From: Dolomedes plantarius
Taxonomy: Eukaryota; Arthropoda; Arachnida; Araneae; Dolomedidae
NCBI GenBank assembly: GCA_907164885.2
Contig: OU015495.1
Coordinates: 148,501-212,500, forward strand
Direction: 5' to 3'
Length of the DNA: 64,000 nt
Shown here: positions 1 through 11,173 of the stretch, in pieces
Layout of the letters: each line of letters begins with the position of its first letter
How positions within the stretch are numbered: the first letter of the stretch is position 1
Made by a program: the position numbers and the translations under genes
The notes under the pieces: model-generated
The model's database searches: none
Seen by the model: the letters and a program-made list of their open reading frames with translations, nothing else
Told to the model about the DNA's origin: nothing

Positions 1-2697
1 TAATTTACCCTAACATGACCAAAATGTGCACTCTTCTAACTAAATTTGAATATTGAAAATATTAAAGAACCCGAATTAAGTCAAAATCAGTTTCCTCCCA
101 TAACACACCCTCAACCAAGTTATAATTTAATTCCCAAATGATTCTGTTGAACGCAGAACTCCAATTATAATAAAATTCCAAGACATTCTGTTAGACCCAG
201 AATTCAAATTATAATAATTCCCTTGTGATTCTGTTAGACCCAGACGCAATTTATGATGCAAATCCAAACGATTCGGTTAGACCCCGAAGGCAAAGCCATC
301 TACGACCCATTCAAACAATGGTAGTTCAGTTAGCCTAAATTTAATGTGCTTTCCTAGGACCTCTCTGGAACAATTGTCACACCGCAGACTGTCACTACTG
401 AAAACCTAGGCTGAGTTCATTGCTACAGTGGTATAAATCCATTTTTTCCAAAAATAAAATTATAATGTTGAGTGCTATTGGTTGAATTGAAATTTTAAGA
501 CAACTTTTAAAAGAATTATTAATAAATATAAATTTAAAGGTAAGCTTAAAAAAAGGTAAGCCTAAAGGGGTAAAATTTAAAGGTAAGCTAATTTTGGTTC
601 AAAGTGAAAGATGAAATGAGTAACAAAGTAATTTTTTAATTGTAATGTTTGATATGAAAGAAGATGTGTTAATGATTATGTTTTTAATGAATGTGTCAGA
701 GTAAAACTAAAATAAGGTATGGTTTTTGAAGAAGTGTTGTTTAATATAATAAGTATGGTGAAATTTATTGAAATAGTTAAATTTTTGAAATTTTGAAATT
801 ATTGAGTATTTTTAAAATGTAAACCCATAAATTATTTTAAGCATAAAATTTTTCCCACTCAGAGATCCATTTCCTTTTGATATTACCTTTTGGCGCCTAA
901 CTCACTTGACTTCACATTCTGTGATTTAAAAAAAAAACCTAGCTTAAACTCCCTATTAGAAATTGTTATGTGTAAATTCTTGGATCTTCTGAGTAAAACA
1001 ACCGGAAACTTTGACGTAACTTGAGAATTGGATAATAAAAATTTACTGACACATTTTTGAATTGGTTTGTGATTAGAAATGTAAAAGATTTCATTTTTCT
1101 CTGTCGATTCATTGACTGCTGAACTTTTTTTGTTATTTATGTGCAAGTTCTGTTTGGAAATGATTGGAATTATGAGTTGAAAGTTAATTTCATATTTTTA
1201 GATTAATGGAGTAAATTTTGGAAATTTGTTTTCTGGGGAATTGATCAGCTCCAGTTAGCCTTGTTTTTGTTTTTTTTCAGTCAGGGAAGGGGGGGGGGGT
1301 ATTAATGATAAACAGTTGTAAAAATGTCAAAAATTTTCATTTCATTAATTGGTGGAAATTTACGAGTTTTGATTAAAATTTAGATAAGATTTTAGAACAT
1401 GTTGAAGTTAAATTGTGCATTTTGGTATTTTGTTACCGTTTGCAGTCTCGTTATATAATTTTGTAAATATTTTTGAATTTATTTAATTAATTATAATAAC
1501 ATGTGTTTTGGCTTGGTACAACAATTGATTTATATTTAGATAAAATTATTATAAGTGTATTTTTGGTATATTGAATAAATTTTATTGAATAAATTTTATT
1601 GAATAAATTTTATTGTGTGAATTTTAAAAAAGTGAAGTATGGAATTTTTGGGTTATTTTTCATTGATAAAGTGTGAAGGTTTATGATATATTTTAATTTT
1701 GGTAATAAAAGAATCGTGATAGCATTATTGAATAAAGTGTGAATTATTTTAACATATTTTTCAATTAAAAGTATGATTTATAGTTTTGAACAAAACATGA
1801 GTAATTTTGACATGTTTTCTTCATACATGGTCAAGAGTTATTAAGTTGGTCACTGAATGATTATGAAAAGTACATAATAATTATAAAATTTGAGAAAGGA
1901 AGTTGTTTTGAATTTTATAATAGAGAAGTTTAAAAGTTGATTCTATACCTTTAAGATTTAGTTTGCCTTTATATTTTAATAATCATTGCGTATTTTTAGT
2001 TTTATTGATTTAGTATTTCTTTTTGTTTTCGTGTACTTAAAATCACTCGACTCGGTATCCTTTTCTATTTTTGTTTATTGTGTTTGAAGTGATTAGGAGG
2101 AATCAGGTATCCCCGATGACGCTCTGAATGCTCTTTTTAAAATGCCCAGTGATGTTTTGGAAAGTTTGGCCTCAGGTCAAAATTAGATTTAATTTTAGAG
2201 AAATTTAATAATATTTTTTCAAGAGATAAATATGATGTTTATGATGTGTTTTAATTTGATAGGGATATAATGATATTAATAAGATTGAATAAAATATGAA
2301 TAGGTCCACATATTTTATTGATTGAAATGAATTTTAAAATTTTTGAATAAAGCATGAGTGTGTGTAACATGCATTCTCAGTTTATAGAGCTTAAATTGAT
2401 TAAAAACAATACATCACCATGAAAATGAAGAAGTTTTAAATATTGTGGAGAGATTTGAAAATTGATAATATAAGAATGTGTATTGATTTTGCTTCCATAT
2501 CATCAAAATACCCTATTTTTGTCATCCTAAATCTGGTACTCATCTGAAGTGTAATATTGTTTTTATAATTGATTTGATTTTCTTTTTGTATTACTACGAG
2601 GCCAAGTTTTGGAACATTGCGTGACACCACTACGACTTTATGTAACAAGAACTGTTAAGCAGTGCATCTGAGGACTGTGGGCTTTTCATATGCATTA
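1..2697. other. AT-rich DNA without a recognisable gene
   Basis: Apart from the short tandem repeat at 128-295, this stretch is low-complexity AT-rich sequence. It includes three copies of a 14-bp unit TGAATAAATTTTAT near 1570-1612 and two G- or T-rich runs near 1270-1300. Open frames are short, lack recognisable domains and look random. I see no gene here. Confidence 0.6.
128..295. repeat. Degenerate ~52-bp tandem repeat
   Basis: About three to four diverged head-to-tail copies of a unit near 52 bp. Each has a core like GATTCTGTTAGACCCAGA followed by an AATTATAATAAATTCC-like spacer. Cores begin near 138, 188, 229 and 269. Copies differ by substitutions and small indels, so this is an old minisatellite. 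No coding sense is visible. Confidence 0.6.
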
Positions 2698-2989
2698 GGC
2701 CAGGGGCCCACTGGCAACTTTTAATTTGGGCCATTAAACGGTTTAGTCACTTGCAAGTTGTCGGATACCTTCGACAAGCGCCCACTGGCAACTAAATAGT
2801 GGCTTTGCACTCAGTTTGAAAATGATTTCGTGAAAGCTGCATGTGTTTGTGCCCTCGCTCTACGGCGAAAACGTAAACAAAACCACAGAAGATTTTAGGT
2901 TCATAAAATAATAAGTAGATTATTTGATGTTCAATTCTATAAATTATTTGAAGATTTAAGAGTACACACAACAAAATTTTTCAACTACT

Positions 2990-3700
2990 TTCGGATGAAC
3001 GTTGAAAGTTTCGACAACCTGTTGTTATTAGTGGGCCCAGTATTTCTTACCAAAATACAAGATTACGTTTGGCTCTACCACCGCAGGAAAAAATAGCTGT
3101 GACTTTAAGGTAAGAAAAAAGATTTTCATAAAAATTTGCAAGTTTATTAAAATAATATACATATTACAAACATTTTATTGTAAAATTTTTTTTCTACTGT
3201 CCTTCTAGCAATAGTGGATTGCGATTACAAGTTCATTTAAGTAGAAGTTGGAGCATACGGTTTATCAAGTGATTCTAATATTTTTAAAAAGTCAGCATTT
3301 TCAAGGTTGCTTGAAAGAAACCAATTAAAAATTCCAGAACAAAGCTGTCTCCCTAATGATAACAGTGGAACAGCAATGTCATTTACTCTAGTGGGGAATG
3401 AGGAATTTGCTCATTCACAGTTTGTATTATGACCATATCCCAGCAGAAATCTATCCGTAAAACAACGTATCTTTATTTACAGATTAACAAGAGTTCGCAG
3501 ACTTGTAGAATGTGCATTTTAGAATTTTAGCAAACAAATGGAGAATATTCCACATGCCTCTCTATACCAGTATTGAATTCAGTGAATTTGTTATTAAAGC
3601 ATGCTGCATTCTACACAATTTTGTTAGAAAACATGATTGAATACGTTTTGAAGACACTCTCTTTGACTGCTCATTGGAAAGAATCTCTACAGTTGGAGTA
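2990..3700 (+). pseudogene. PIF/Harbinger (HARBI1-like) transposase remnant
   Basis: Plus-strand translation with frame changes matches the family. Near 2996-3110 is an N-terminal block with ESFDNLLLLVGP. From about 3240 come a VGAYGLSSDSNIFKKSA block, then FTLVGNEEFAHS, then an IFIYRLTRVRRLVECAF block with the arginine-rich pattern near the catalytic Glu of HARBI1-type DDE nucleases, then a degraded segment ending near HNFVRKH. A GTAAGAAA following AAG at 3111 looks like an old intron donor. Stops after VECAF and elsewhere break the frame, so this is a pseudogene. The N-terminal catalytic Asp region is not recoverable by eye. Confidence 0.75.
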
Positions 3701-3831
3701 AGAAGCAACAATCAAGGTTATGAGAAAAGAGATTATTTTACATATTATTTCATTTCTCCTCAAGGAAGTGTTCCTTGGCAGTACGACAAAATTCAATATA
3801 AAAGCTGTATATGATAAATGAAGAGTTAATA

Positions 3832-4023
3832 TTAAAAAATTATCAACTTACTCTTTTTGTTCTTTTGTTTTTCCTCCAACGTATCCCAATTTTCAATGAA
3901 TTGCTGACACAATTCCTCCCATAAAGTGTTCTTTAAATTTTTGTCAGAATATTTTTTTGATTTTATGTTGTATAAAGCTGGCCGTTTTTCAATTTCACTT
4001 ACAAATAGTTCAATCTCCAGCAA
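3832..4023 (-). pseudogene. MADF-domain fragment, second gene of Harbinger element
   Basis: The 63-residue open frame starts MLEIELFVSEIEKRPALYN and continues with SKKYSDKN...LWEELCQQF...WDTLEEKQK. This is the MADF pattern: a hydrophobic residue followed by E and K/R-P-x-LYN, then a Y-D-K spacing and a W-x-E/L helix. MADF/Myb-like proteins are the accessory DNA-binding partner of PIF/Harbinger transposases. It lies convergent to the transposase remnant within the same inverted repeats, which supports that role. It ends after only part of the domain (around LEEKQKNKK), by truncation or at a lost intron. It is probably non-functional, although this frame itself is unbroken. Confidence 0.65.
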
Positions 4024-4134
4024 CTTGTTTACACCGAGTACTGAAGCAAACTGGTGATCTTCAACAACTTTGCCAACTCCTCATGAATCGGATTAGCCAA
4101 ACACGCCCTCGATGATTTGCCTCGATCAGAGATC

Positions 4135-4571
4135 CATAGGTGTAGCGTGGGGGGGGGACACGTGCCCCCCAACTTAACTTGAAATAAATTAAAACGTTAA
4201 TAAAAGTTCAGTCAAAATAGGAAAATTGTAGAAAACTTTTAGAAAGTTGTTTTTTTCCGCTTTTTGAAACTGTGAAACTAAAGATTCCGATTATGTATTT
4301 TGGCTAAACATAGTTTTTAACAATGATATAATCCATAACAAAAATTCGATGCTATTTTTTTCCTCATTTTATTTATATTATGTTTATTTTTCTCATTGTA
4401 TAACTTTCGAATACTAATCAAACATCAATTCTATTGTTATTCAATTTCAAAAATATCATAATATTTCATATTTTAAGGACCGTCTATCAGTCAATGCGCG
4501 GAAGACGACCCTAACTGAATTCAATTCGTGCAGCCACCTCAAAAAAAAGTTAGAAGCACGCTACGCCTATG
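4135..4571. mobile_element. MITE with hAT-like ends nested in the Harbinger element
   Basis: The left end CATAGGTGTAGCGTG and the right end CACGCTACGCCTATG form an inverted pair of about 15 bp. The sequence just outside is ATCAGAGATC on the left and ATCAGATC on the right, consistent with an 8-bp target duplication (2 bases inserted on one side), which would suit hAT. The interior is AT-rich and non-coding. It sits inside the Harbinger relic, so it inserted later. Confidence 0.55.
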
Positions 4572-4803
4572 ATCAGATCTATTGCAAGCAACTAAATAAT
4601 CACCAGTGGGCGCGGTCCTATCTAAACCAACATGATCTATTTTCACCGGCAACAGTTTCATCACCCATAGAATCGAACATGTTGGAATTTTTTAGTTGCC
4701 GCAACTGAAAAATCGCCAATGGGCGCTTTACCAAAGGAATCGAGGTGTTTCATTTTTGTGATTAAAAAGTTGCTTTGAAATAGTCGCCAGTGGGTGCCTA
4801 GCC

Positions 4804-5458
4804 TTAAAGCCAGGACTCGGGAAAAGATTAAGTGACAGAGACTCAAGGTGCCTTAGGCACAAAACGTGTATTCATTTATTGAGCTCTTTAATATTAATAA
4901 TTAAGGTGTTACGCAAAAAACTTGAGATCTCAGTTTCTTGAAGTCATTTTAAATGACCTAGTGTTTCTTTTATAATTTTATATTGAGTTCATATTTTGAG
5001 TTATAACTAAATTTGATATTTTAGGGATTTTCTGTAATAATATTTTGAAATAATGTTCTTTTTATAGTTAATATTTTAATTTTGATATTTAATGATTTGC
5101 AATTGTTATAATAATTCAAGTTTGTTATGTAAAATTTCTGTCCCATATGGAGACTTATTGTAGCATGTAATCATCTCGGCTCCATTGGGTTAGGTGCAAA
5201 TTCATAGCAATTGGGATTTTTTTAAATTTTAATTTTAGTTTTAGTTTAGTTAGCTCAAGCTAGACCTAGGAATTAATTAAATGGTTCTCTTCTGAGATTT
5301 TTGTTGTGTGGGGAGACGTCCCCTAGTCAGCATTCTTTTTCAGTCAGTAGTCATTTAGCTTTTAAATTTTAATTATAGTTGTTTTTCTCTTCTGGAGACT
5401 TGCCACATGTGAACTGGCCATTCTTAGTCTGCACGCCTTCAGGGAGACGGGGGGAAGT
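4804..5458. other. Non-coding AT-rich stretch, possibly the 3' end of an LTR element
   Basis: No gene is visible. The last part before 5459 is a purine-rich tract (AGGGAGACGGGGGGAAGT, 5440-5458) like the polypurine tract that precedes a 3' LTR, so this region may be the decayed internal 3' end of a retrotransposon. No gag, pol or env similarity could be read. Confidence 0.35.
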
Positions 5459-6012
5459 TGTAGTGGACTTATTATGAGAGGCAAACCGTAAGGGGGTCTA
5501 AGGGGATGCTTTCAGAACAAATCTAATTTTTAGGTGTCAAACACCAGTTTTATTCTCAATTCGACGACTAATTCACGAAGTGTCGTCAAGAAAACCGTGG
5601 AAAAACTATTAATAGCATCGCGCTGGGTCAACACTAGACCACGCCTCATCCTGATTGATGGTGTATACGTCATAATAGTGTTCTAGAAGGAACGAGGTGT
5701 GCTTTAAAACAGTTTGAGAATCAGAAATTAAGTCAGAGACAATGTGATCGACTAAGCGAGTAAGACTTGCCGCATCAGGCGGGCAGACATTTTGGGAAGG
5801 GTTGGATTAAATTAAATTAAAATGGAGCTGAGCAATTAATTATGAGTCAATAAAGATATTTAGGTAAGTTAAGTGGTCTGGTTTATGTCCACTCGTGCCA
5901 ACATCGACAGCAAGACTAGGATTTATTTGGGATCCGACTGGGAAGTAAAAAGTAACATGGTAGACAAGTTCGGACGATGATTAAATTATGGACGTGAAGA
6001 AGCAGTCCGACA
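5459..6012 (+). repeat. Probable solo or 3' LTR
   Basis: The stretch starts TGTAGTGG and ends GTCCGACA, giving the TGT...ACA termini usual for LTRs. A purine tract lies immediately upstream. Length (554 bp) and higher GC than its surroundings also fit. No matching second LTR, primer-binding site or pol gene was found in the window, and the right side runs straight into a TA repeat, so a target duplication cannot be confirmed. Confidence 0.4.
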
Positions 6013-6029
6013 TATATATATATATATAT

Positions 6030-6630
6030 GGGGGGGCGTCCATTAATTACGTGAGGCGATTTTGAAGATTTTTCGACCCCTCCCCCCTAGGTGAGATATC
6101 GTGAGATTTGGCTCGACCCCCTCCTCCCCCCCCCCTAATCTTACGCGAGATTTTTCAAAATGCGTATTTTTAGTGTAAATACGTTAATCTGTGCTTGATT
6201 GCGTTGGATTAATTTAAAAAAACATAATTTGCGTAATTATTTTTATTTAAGACTAGTTAAGACTAGTATTTAAGAAAACTAAGAACGTAGTCTAGAATGA
6301 CAGTGAGAAAATCGAACAATAAAATACTTAAATAGAAACTACTAAAATTCGTAAAAGAATATTCATTCTAATTCAGTCCACGGGGACTCATGTGTGGTAT
6401 CAAGAGTGACTACTGGAGCTGTTGTGTACGATTTAGCCATATTTTAATGTAGAAACATGTTTTACTTAATATAATCCAGTTTTCTCGCAATTTTACACTG
6501 TTTCTTGCGGAAACAAATTAATTGATATTTGCCGAGACCCCCCCCTCTCCCCCACGTGAGACTGGGTGAGATTCGGGTCAACTCTCCCCCCCCCCCCCCT
6601 AAAAGCCGCACGTAATTAATGGACGTCCCC
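6030..6630. mobile_element. 600-bp MITE with C/G-run subterminal repeats
   Basis: The ends are inverted copies: GGGGGGCGTCCATTAATTAC on the left and, reversed, GGGGACGTCCATTAATTACG on the right. Internal subterminal C-runs with CTCACGTGAGAT-like motifs occur near both ends (6060-6140 and 6535-6600) in opposite orientation. The interior is non-coding. Both sides are (TA)n, so the target was a TA-rich site or microsatellite. The superfamily is not certain. Confidence 0.7.
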
Positions 6631-6668
6631 TATATATATATTTATATATATATTTATATTTATATATA

Positions 6669-6721
<53 letters not shown>

Positions 6722-6737
6722 TAGTATTATATATATA
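6631..6737. repeat. (TA)n microsatellite
   Basis: About 107 bp of nearly pure alternating T and A, directly between the right end of the 600-bp MITE and the left end of the next Tc1 element. Open frames across it encode only Tyr/Ile repeats and are artefacts. Confidence 0.9.
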
Positions 6738-8117
6738 CTGTTGGCAATTAAAATTACCACACCAAGAAGGAAAGCAAGTAACAAGACTTTACTTATTGTA
6801 CAGCATAGTAGGAAGAAAACATAATTAAATTTGTAGGCAATTTGGGGGTATACAGGGAACGAAATTAGTACAACAGCTGCTGCCTCTTGTAGCTAAAACG
6901 TCTCTAACCCGGTTTGGCATCGAGTCCAACTGAGCTTGGGTGACAGATACGGGCAAGTCATTCCATGCTGCTTCAAGTCTCTGCCACACTTAATCAATCC
7001 CAGTGGCTGCAGAGCAGTGGCGGTCCAGTCTCTCAGCAACCCATAACCAGATGTTTTCAATGGATGATAGATCTGAAGAACAGTCGATCACCCTCTGTGT
7101 CGAGGTAGGCCAGGATAAGACGGGCAACATGCGGACTTGCGTTATCTTTTTGAAAGATGATGTCTCCGAGGTCTCGGAGATAGGACACAGCTACCTGTCA
7201 TATGATCTGAGAAATGTAACGCTGGCTGTTCAGATTTCCGACGACACGAACAAGAGGTTTTCGTGTCGTGTATCCAATGGTTTACCGTACCATCACACCA
7301 GGTTTAGGCCCCGTATAACGATATCGAATGCAAGCAAGCCACGTGCGTTCTCCACGGTGCCTCCAGACACGGATGCGTCCATCATGATGCTGCACGCAGA
7401 ACCTGGACTCTTCTGAAAAGACGACGTGTTGCCACTCCTGTATCCAGTTTTGTCGTTCAGCGCACCACTGTTGCCGAGTGTCTCTTTGCTGCAGTGTCAG
7501 GGGAAGCCGCAATATTGGTCGCGGTGCGGACAGTCGGTGCTGTTCCAGACGTCGTTGCACTGTCCGTGCGGATACTTGTCGTGCTGCAAACAAGCCCATT
7601 TTGTGACTCAAGGTTCGTGATGTGGCTGTACGATCCTGCAAGGCCGACATGACAACATGTCTGTCCTCTCGGGCGTTCGTGGCGGAAGGCCGTTGAGATC
7701 CTGCATAAAGTTCAGTATGACTTTCCTGAACCCATGGATTCCATTTCGCATGGCAGTCGTTGGATTCCGACTAATGCAAGTAGAAATATCGCAGAAGGAT
7801 AAACCGCACTTTCGATAGGCCACGATCCTGCCGCTATCGAATTCTGACAAGTGCTGGTAGCCGTTTCTCCATCTTATGCGAGGCATAACACGATCTTCTC
7901 ACAAACAACCAACATTAAAATGCGACTTCCGAATGAGAATCCCGCTGCGTAACTTTCCTTTTATACAGAGTTTGAGAGGCCGTTTCTCCCTTCTGCGTCG
8001 TTCGATTTCGCTTGAATGCCAATTATTCGCATATCTCAGCATCTTCTTCCTTTCATGCGAATTTAACGTTTGTATCATCCCTCCTTCATGATGTTGCAAT
8101 TTTCATGGCCAACATTG
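6738..8117 (-). mobile_element. Dead Tc1-like transposon
   Basis: The element is flanked by TA. Its left end (CTGTTGGCAATTAAAATTAC) and right end, reversed (CAATGTTGGCCATGAAAATTG), are diverged inverted repeats. It carries a broken minus-strand transposase similar in order and motifs to the intact Tc1 copies at 14484 and 51482, so it belongs to the same broad lineage but is much older. Confidence 0.75.
6860..7886 (-). pseudogene. Tc1-like transposase pseudogene
   Basis: The reading starts at 7886 with MPRIRWRNGYQHLSEFDSGR, the bipartite helix-turn-helix N-terminus. A frame change follows, and a second frame from about 7620 has QVSARTVQRRLEQHRL and VVFSEESRFCVQHHDGRIRVW. The catalytic block reads SEESRF where active relatives have DESRF, so the first catalytic Asp is changed. 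After about 7290 the frame breaks again. The C-terminus near 6880-7000 is recognisable only in fragments (a QLDSMPNRV-like block). It cannot make active enzyme. Confidence 0.8.
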
Positions 8118-8383
8118 TATAGATATATATTGTCACGTAGATTCGATTGGTTCGTGTGTTTATGGCCAGAAATCAAAGATAACCGTTCTGAACTAAAGGA
8201 CTTTATTCTCCTCGAACTGCGCGCTATCTCAACTTATGTACAGTCATCGAACTTTCTGGGACGGTAGCAACCAGAACATTCTGGACTCGGAAAGTTCTAG
8301 AAATAGAGCTAAACAGAATATTAGAACATAACGGATAAAACGTGAAACAATAAATAAGGAAATTTAAAGAAAAATGATTTTAA

Positions 8384-8442
8384 GCACCTCGTATCCCGAG
8401 AGACACGAACTCATAACCTTCAGCATCGTAGCCAGACACTTT
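8384..8442 (-). repeat. tRNA-like SINE fragment
   Basis: Read on the minus strand, it has TGGCTACGATGCTG (pol III A-box-like), then after the usual gap GAGTTCGTGTCTC (B-box-like) followed by CGGGATACGAGG. It does not fold as a full tRNA and lacks a proper acceptor stem, so it is best read as the head of a tRNA-derived SINE. Confidence 0.4.
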
Positions 8443-9889
8443 ACAAGTTTTATGTCAGAAGATGAAACGGGTGGAAAAATTAAATGAGCAGATAGATAAG
8501 AATTATTTTAAATGAGCAGATAAATAAGTAATCTCAGGTTGGAAAGTTGGAAATAAATTACGATAACTCTGCTGAAAATTGTGTGATATTTGTACAAGTT
8601 TAATGATGGAGGCCTTCAGAGATTACAGTCAGTAAATTTTCAAAGTACCCTAGGAAACAAAGCTTTATGGCAGTGGTTCTGTTGTTAATGGACTGTTGAG
8701 GAGGTATCTAGCTAATAATAGCTTGCTGCAACAGCTAAAATAGATTATTACATGGTTTTATAAGAGGGCCTAACAGTAAATTTTGTCGTAAATAAGTTTT
8801 CTGAAGCTGGCGATTGCACCCAGCCGGTCAGATTGTTCACAAATGGTCGCTGAAAATACTACATATTTAAGTAAGAAATCTTCCGGTTGTATTCTTTGTA
8901 CCTTTTGTGAAAGGAATCACGTTTGGAATTGTCTTGTGTATTAAGTGGACTATCTAAAATTGGAAAAACAGGATTTGTAACGAGATACCATATTGAAAAG
9001 TTTTTAAAGGCACCATTTCAAGTGGGAAAAACCACATAACGTGTTATAAAATAAATCATTAAAACAAACTATTTCAGGTGGTATAGGCGAAATGTCTAGA
9101 ATTCAATGTGTACTGGTAGCAGATCTCATGTCATTGTCAGAACAAAAGGTCGGAAAGGCTTTGTAGGTCATATGTATCGAGATAAAACTTTTGATCAAAA
9201 TATGTCTCTTTAAAAATGAAACGGAGAGCTAAAGGATGACGATTGTCACACTCATCAGTCCCAATTTCTTGAGGATGCTTAGCTTCTGAGGACATCCCAT
9301 TGTGATTTGTCTGCAGGCTTTTCTTAATACAAAATCGAGCATAAGAGAGTACATAAGAGGTTGAAACAAAGCTTCGCCATTCGTCAACGCATTTGCTCTT
9401 CAAGATATGGAAACTTTTACTCGTATTGTTTAAGAATTTAATCAAACCCCCAAATTAAAAAAAAAAAATGTGGGAAAATTAATGCTGGTGTATGTGAAGA
9501 GTGAATGTTACGTTTTTCTTGATGATGGAAGGAAAAATGATGGGCTGCAGTCCATATGAATCACATATTGGCTTTCACAACAAAACGTTTTCTTTAGAAG
9601 CACTTCATTGGAAGAAATCATCCCCCAAAATTTCCCAAGAAATCTGAATGCAAGTGATTAACATAAAGTATTTCATTTTCGTGGGAGCTGCTGGATGACC
9701 AATTTAAGTTTTACTTAGTACTCAGATGAATCATTAAGGGAAAGGTGGACCTTTATTTGAGCAAATCTCGTCATTGTAATACTGATTGTGTTATTGCAAA
9801 AAATATATATATATATTTCTGTAGATTATTAGTACCAAAATATTTTTTTCAAGTAAAAAATCATTCATTATGCTTCTACAAAGTAATTT

Positions 9890-10345
9890 ATAATGGGTAA
9901 GTGTAGCAATAAATTTTAAATCTGTTTTTCTCAAAACAGATTTTTCAAGGTTTTTAGATGTTTTAAATGCTCCATGCTACTTAATTTTTGTTCAAAATTC
10001 ATGAAATTGATTAGGAAGAATTCTGATGCTGTTTACAAAAAAACTGGGTATGCATTTTATAATTCGACTTCATTAAGGTAATTAAATTTGATTTATAACT
10101 TATCAAAAGGCAAAATTTTGATGAAAATCGGGATGGAATTCAGAAAAAAAATCGCTCAGAAATTAACTATTCAAGGGATTATATAATTGATACCCAGATT
10201 TGTTTGTTATATAGTTTAAAGAGATTAAAATGCAAAATCGAGGAAATATCTCAAAAATTAAGTAGCAAGGAGCATTTTAAAATTTTGTTTATAAATTTCA
10301 AATTTTTAAAAAAATCTTAAAATTATAATGAGATTCGAAATTTTT
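9890..10345. repeat. AT-rich inverted repeat, possible MITE
   Basis: Segments around 9955-10060 reappear reversed around 10160-10290. TGCTCCATGCTACTTAATTT on the left pairs with AAATTAAGTAGCAAGGAGCA on the right, and AACTGGGTATG pairs with a CATACCCAGTT-like stretch. Outer ends are degraded and no target duplication is clear. Confidence 0.5.
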
Positions 10346-10837
10346 TAAGGTATTCTATTTATTTATAGTGAAATGTGTATATGTACAAAATTTCGTATCT
10401 CTATGATGAAAAGTAAAAAAAGTACTGGGGCAAGTGCTAATCGTTTCATCACTGAAAACCGTATGATGTGGTAATATTCTCCTTAGTTTTTATTAACCTT
10501 TTTTTCTTTTTACGTTGTATGTAGTGAATAGTTCCTGTCAGCTGACAGTGATTTCTGAAAGGTAGGGAAAGAGTAACGAAATATCTTTTCAAAATCATTT
10601 TAAAATTTAAATTTATTTTTTTCATATTTTTCTTAAAAATACATAAACATGAATGCAAAGTAGGAACACACACCAAAATATTTGTTCATAATGAGTAATG
10701 TAAAGTACAAATGAGGTTAAGACATACAATGTAATATGAAAGAAAACAAAAGGGAAATTGTTCAAACTGTCAATGGAGGTAACATTTTCCATTTCTATCT
10801 AAAATCAACAGTACAAAATTGAGGTATACAAATAATG

Positions 10838-10940
<103 letters not shown>

Positions 10941-11173
10941 TAAAAGGAAATAGAATGAGACAGTTAAATTTAGGCATCTATGTGCAAATTTTTATCGCAG
11001 AATCTCAAATTCTCGATCTTAAGCTATTTTGACACTCTTTGAATCGGATAATAACAAAATCTAAGATTTATCTTTATGCAGATTCATTAGACCAGATTGT
11101 CAGAAATTCTAAATTTCATTTTTCCTCCCAAGAATATATTGAGAATATACACAACATTAAGTTTCGTTAAATA

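Larger units (their letters stand above)
2698..4803 (+). mobile_element. PIF/Harbinger DNA transposon, degenerate
   Basis: The left end starts GGCCAGGGGCCCACTGGC and the right end, read in reverse, starts GGCTAGGCACCCACTGGC, so the terminal inverted repeats match with few differences. Each end is flanked by TTA (2695-2697 and 4804-4806), the 3-bp target duplication typical of PIF/Harbinger. Internal copies of the CCCACTGGCAAC motif occur near 2780, 4605, 4710 and 4785. Inside lie a broken transposase on the plus strand and a MADF-domain fragment on the minus strand, the convergent two-gene layout of this superfamily. A second MITE is nested at 4135-4571. The element cannot encode its own movement. 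Confidence 0.8.

Noticed and set aside
6599..6828. Open frames of Tyr/Ile repeats on both strands over TA repeats (also at 10835-11032, 28917-29147 and 63430-63814)
   Set aside because: They are translations of (TA)n microsatellites and have no coding meaning.
7003..7416. 137-codon plus-strand frame
   Set aside because: It is the antisense shadow of the dead Tc1 transposase on the minus strand and shows no domain of its own.
9137..9445. 102-codon minus-strand frame, possible small protein
   Set aside because: There is no domain, signal peptide, splice partner or repeat context. A frame of this length is expected by chance in 64 kb.
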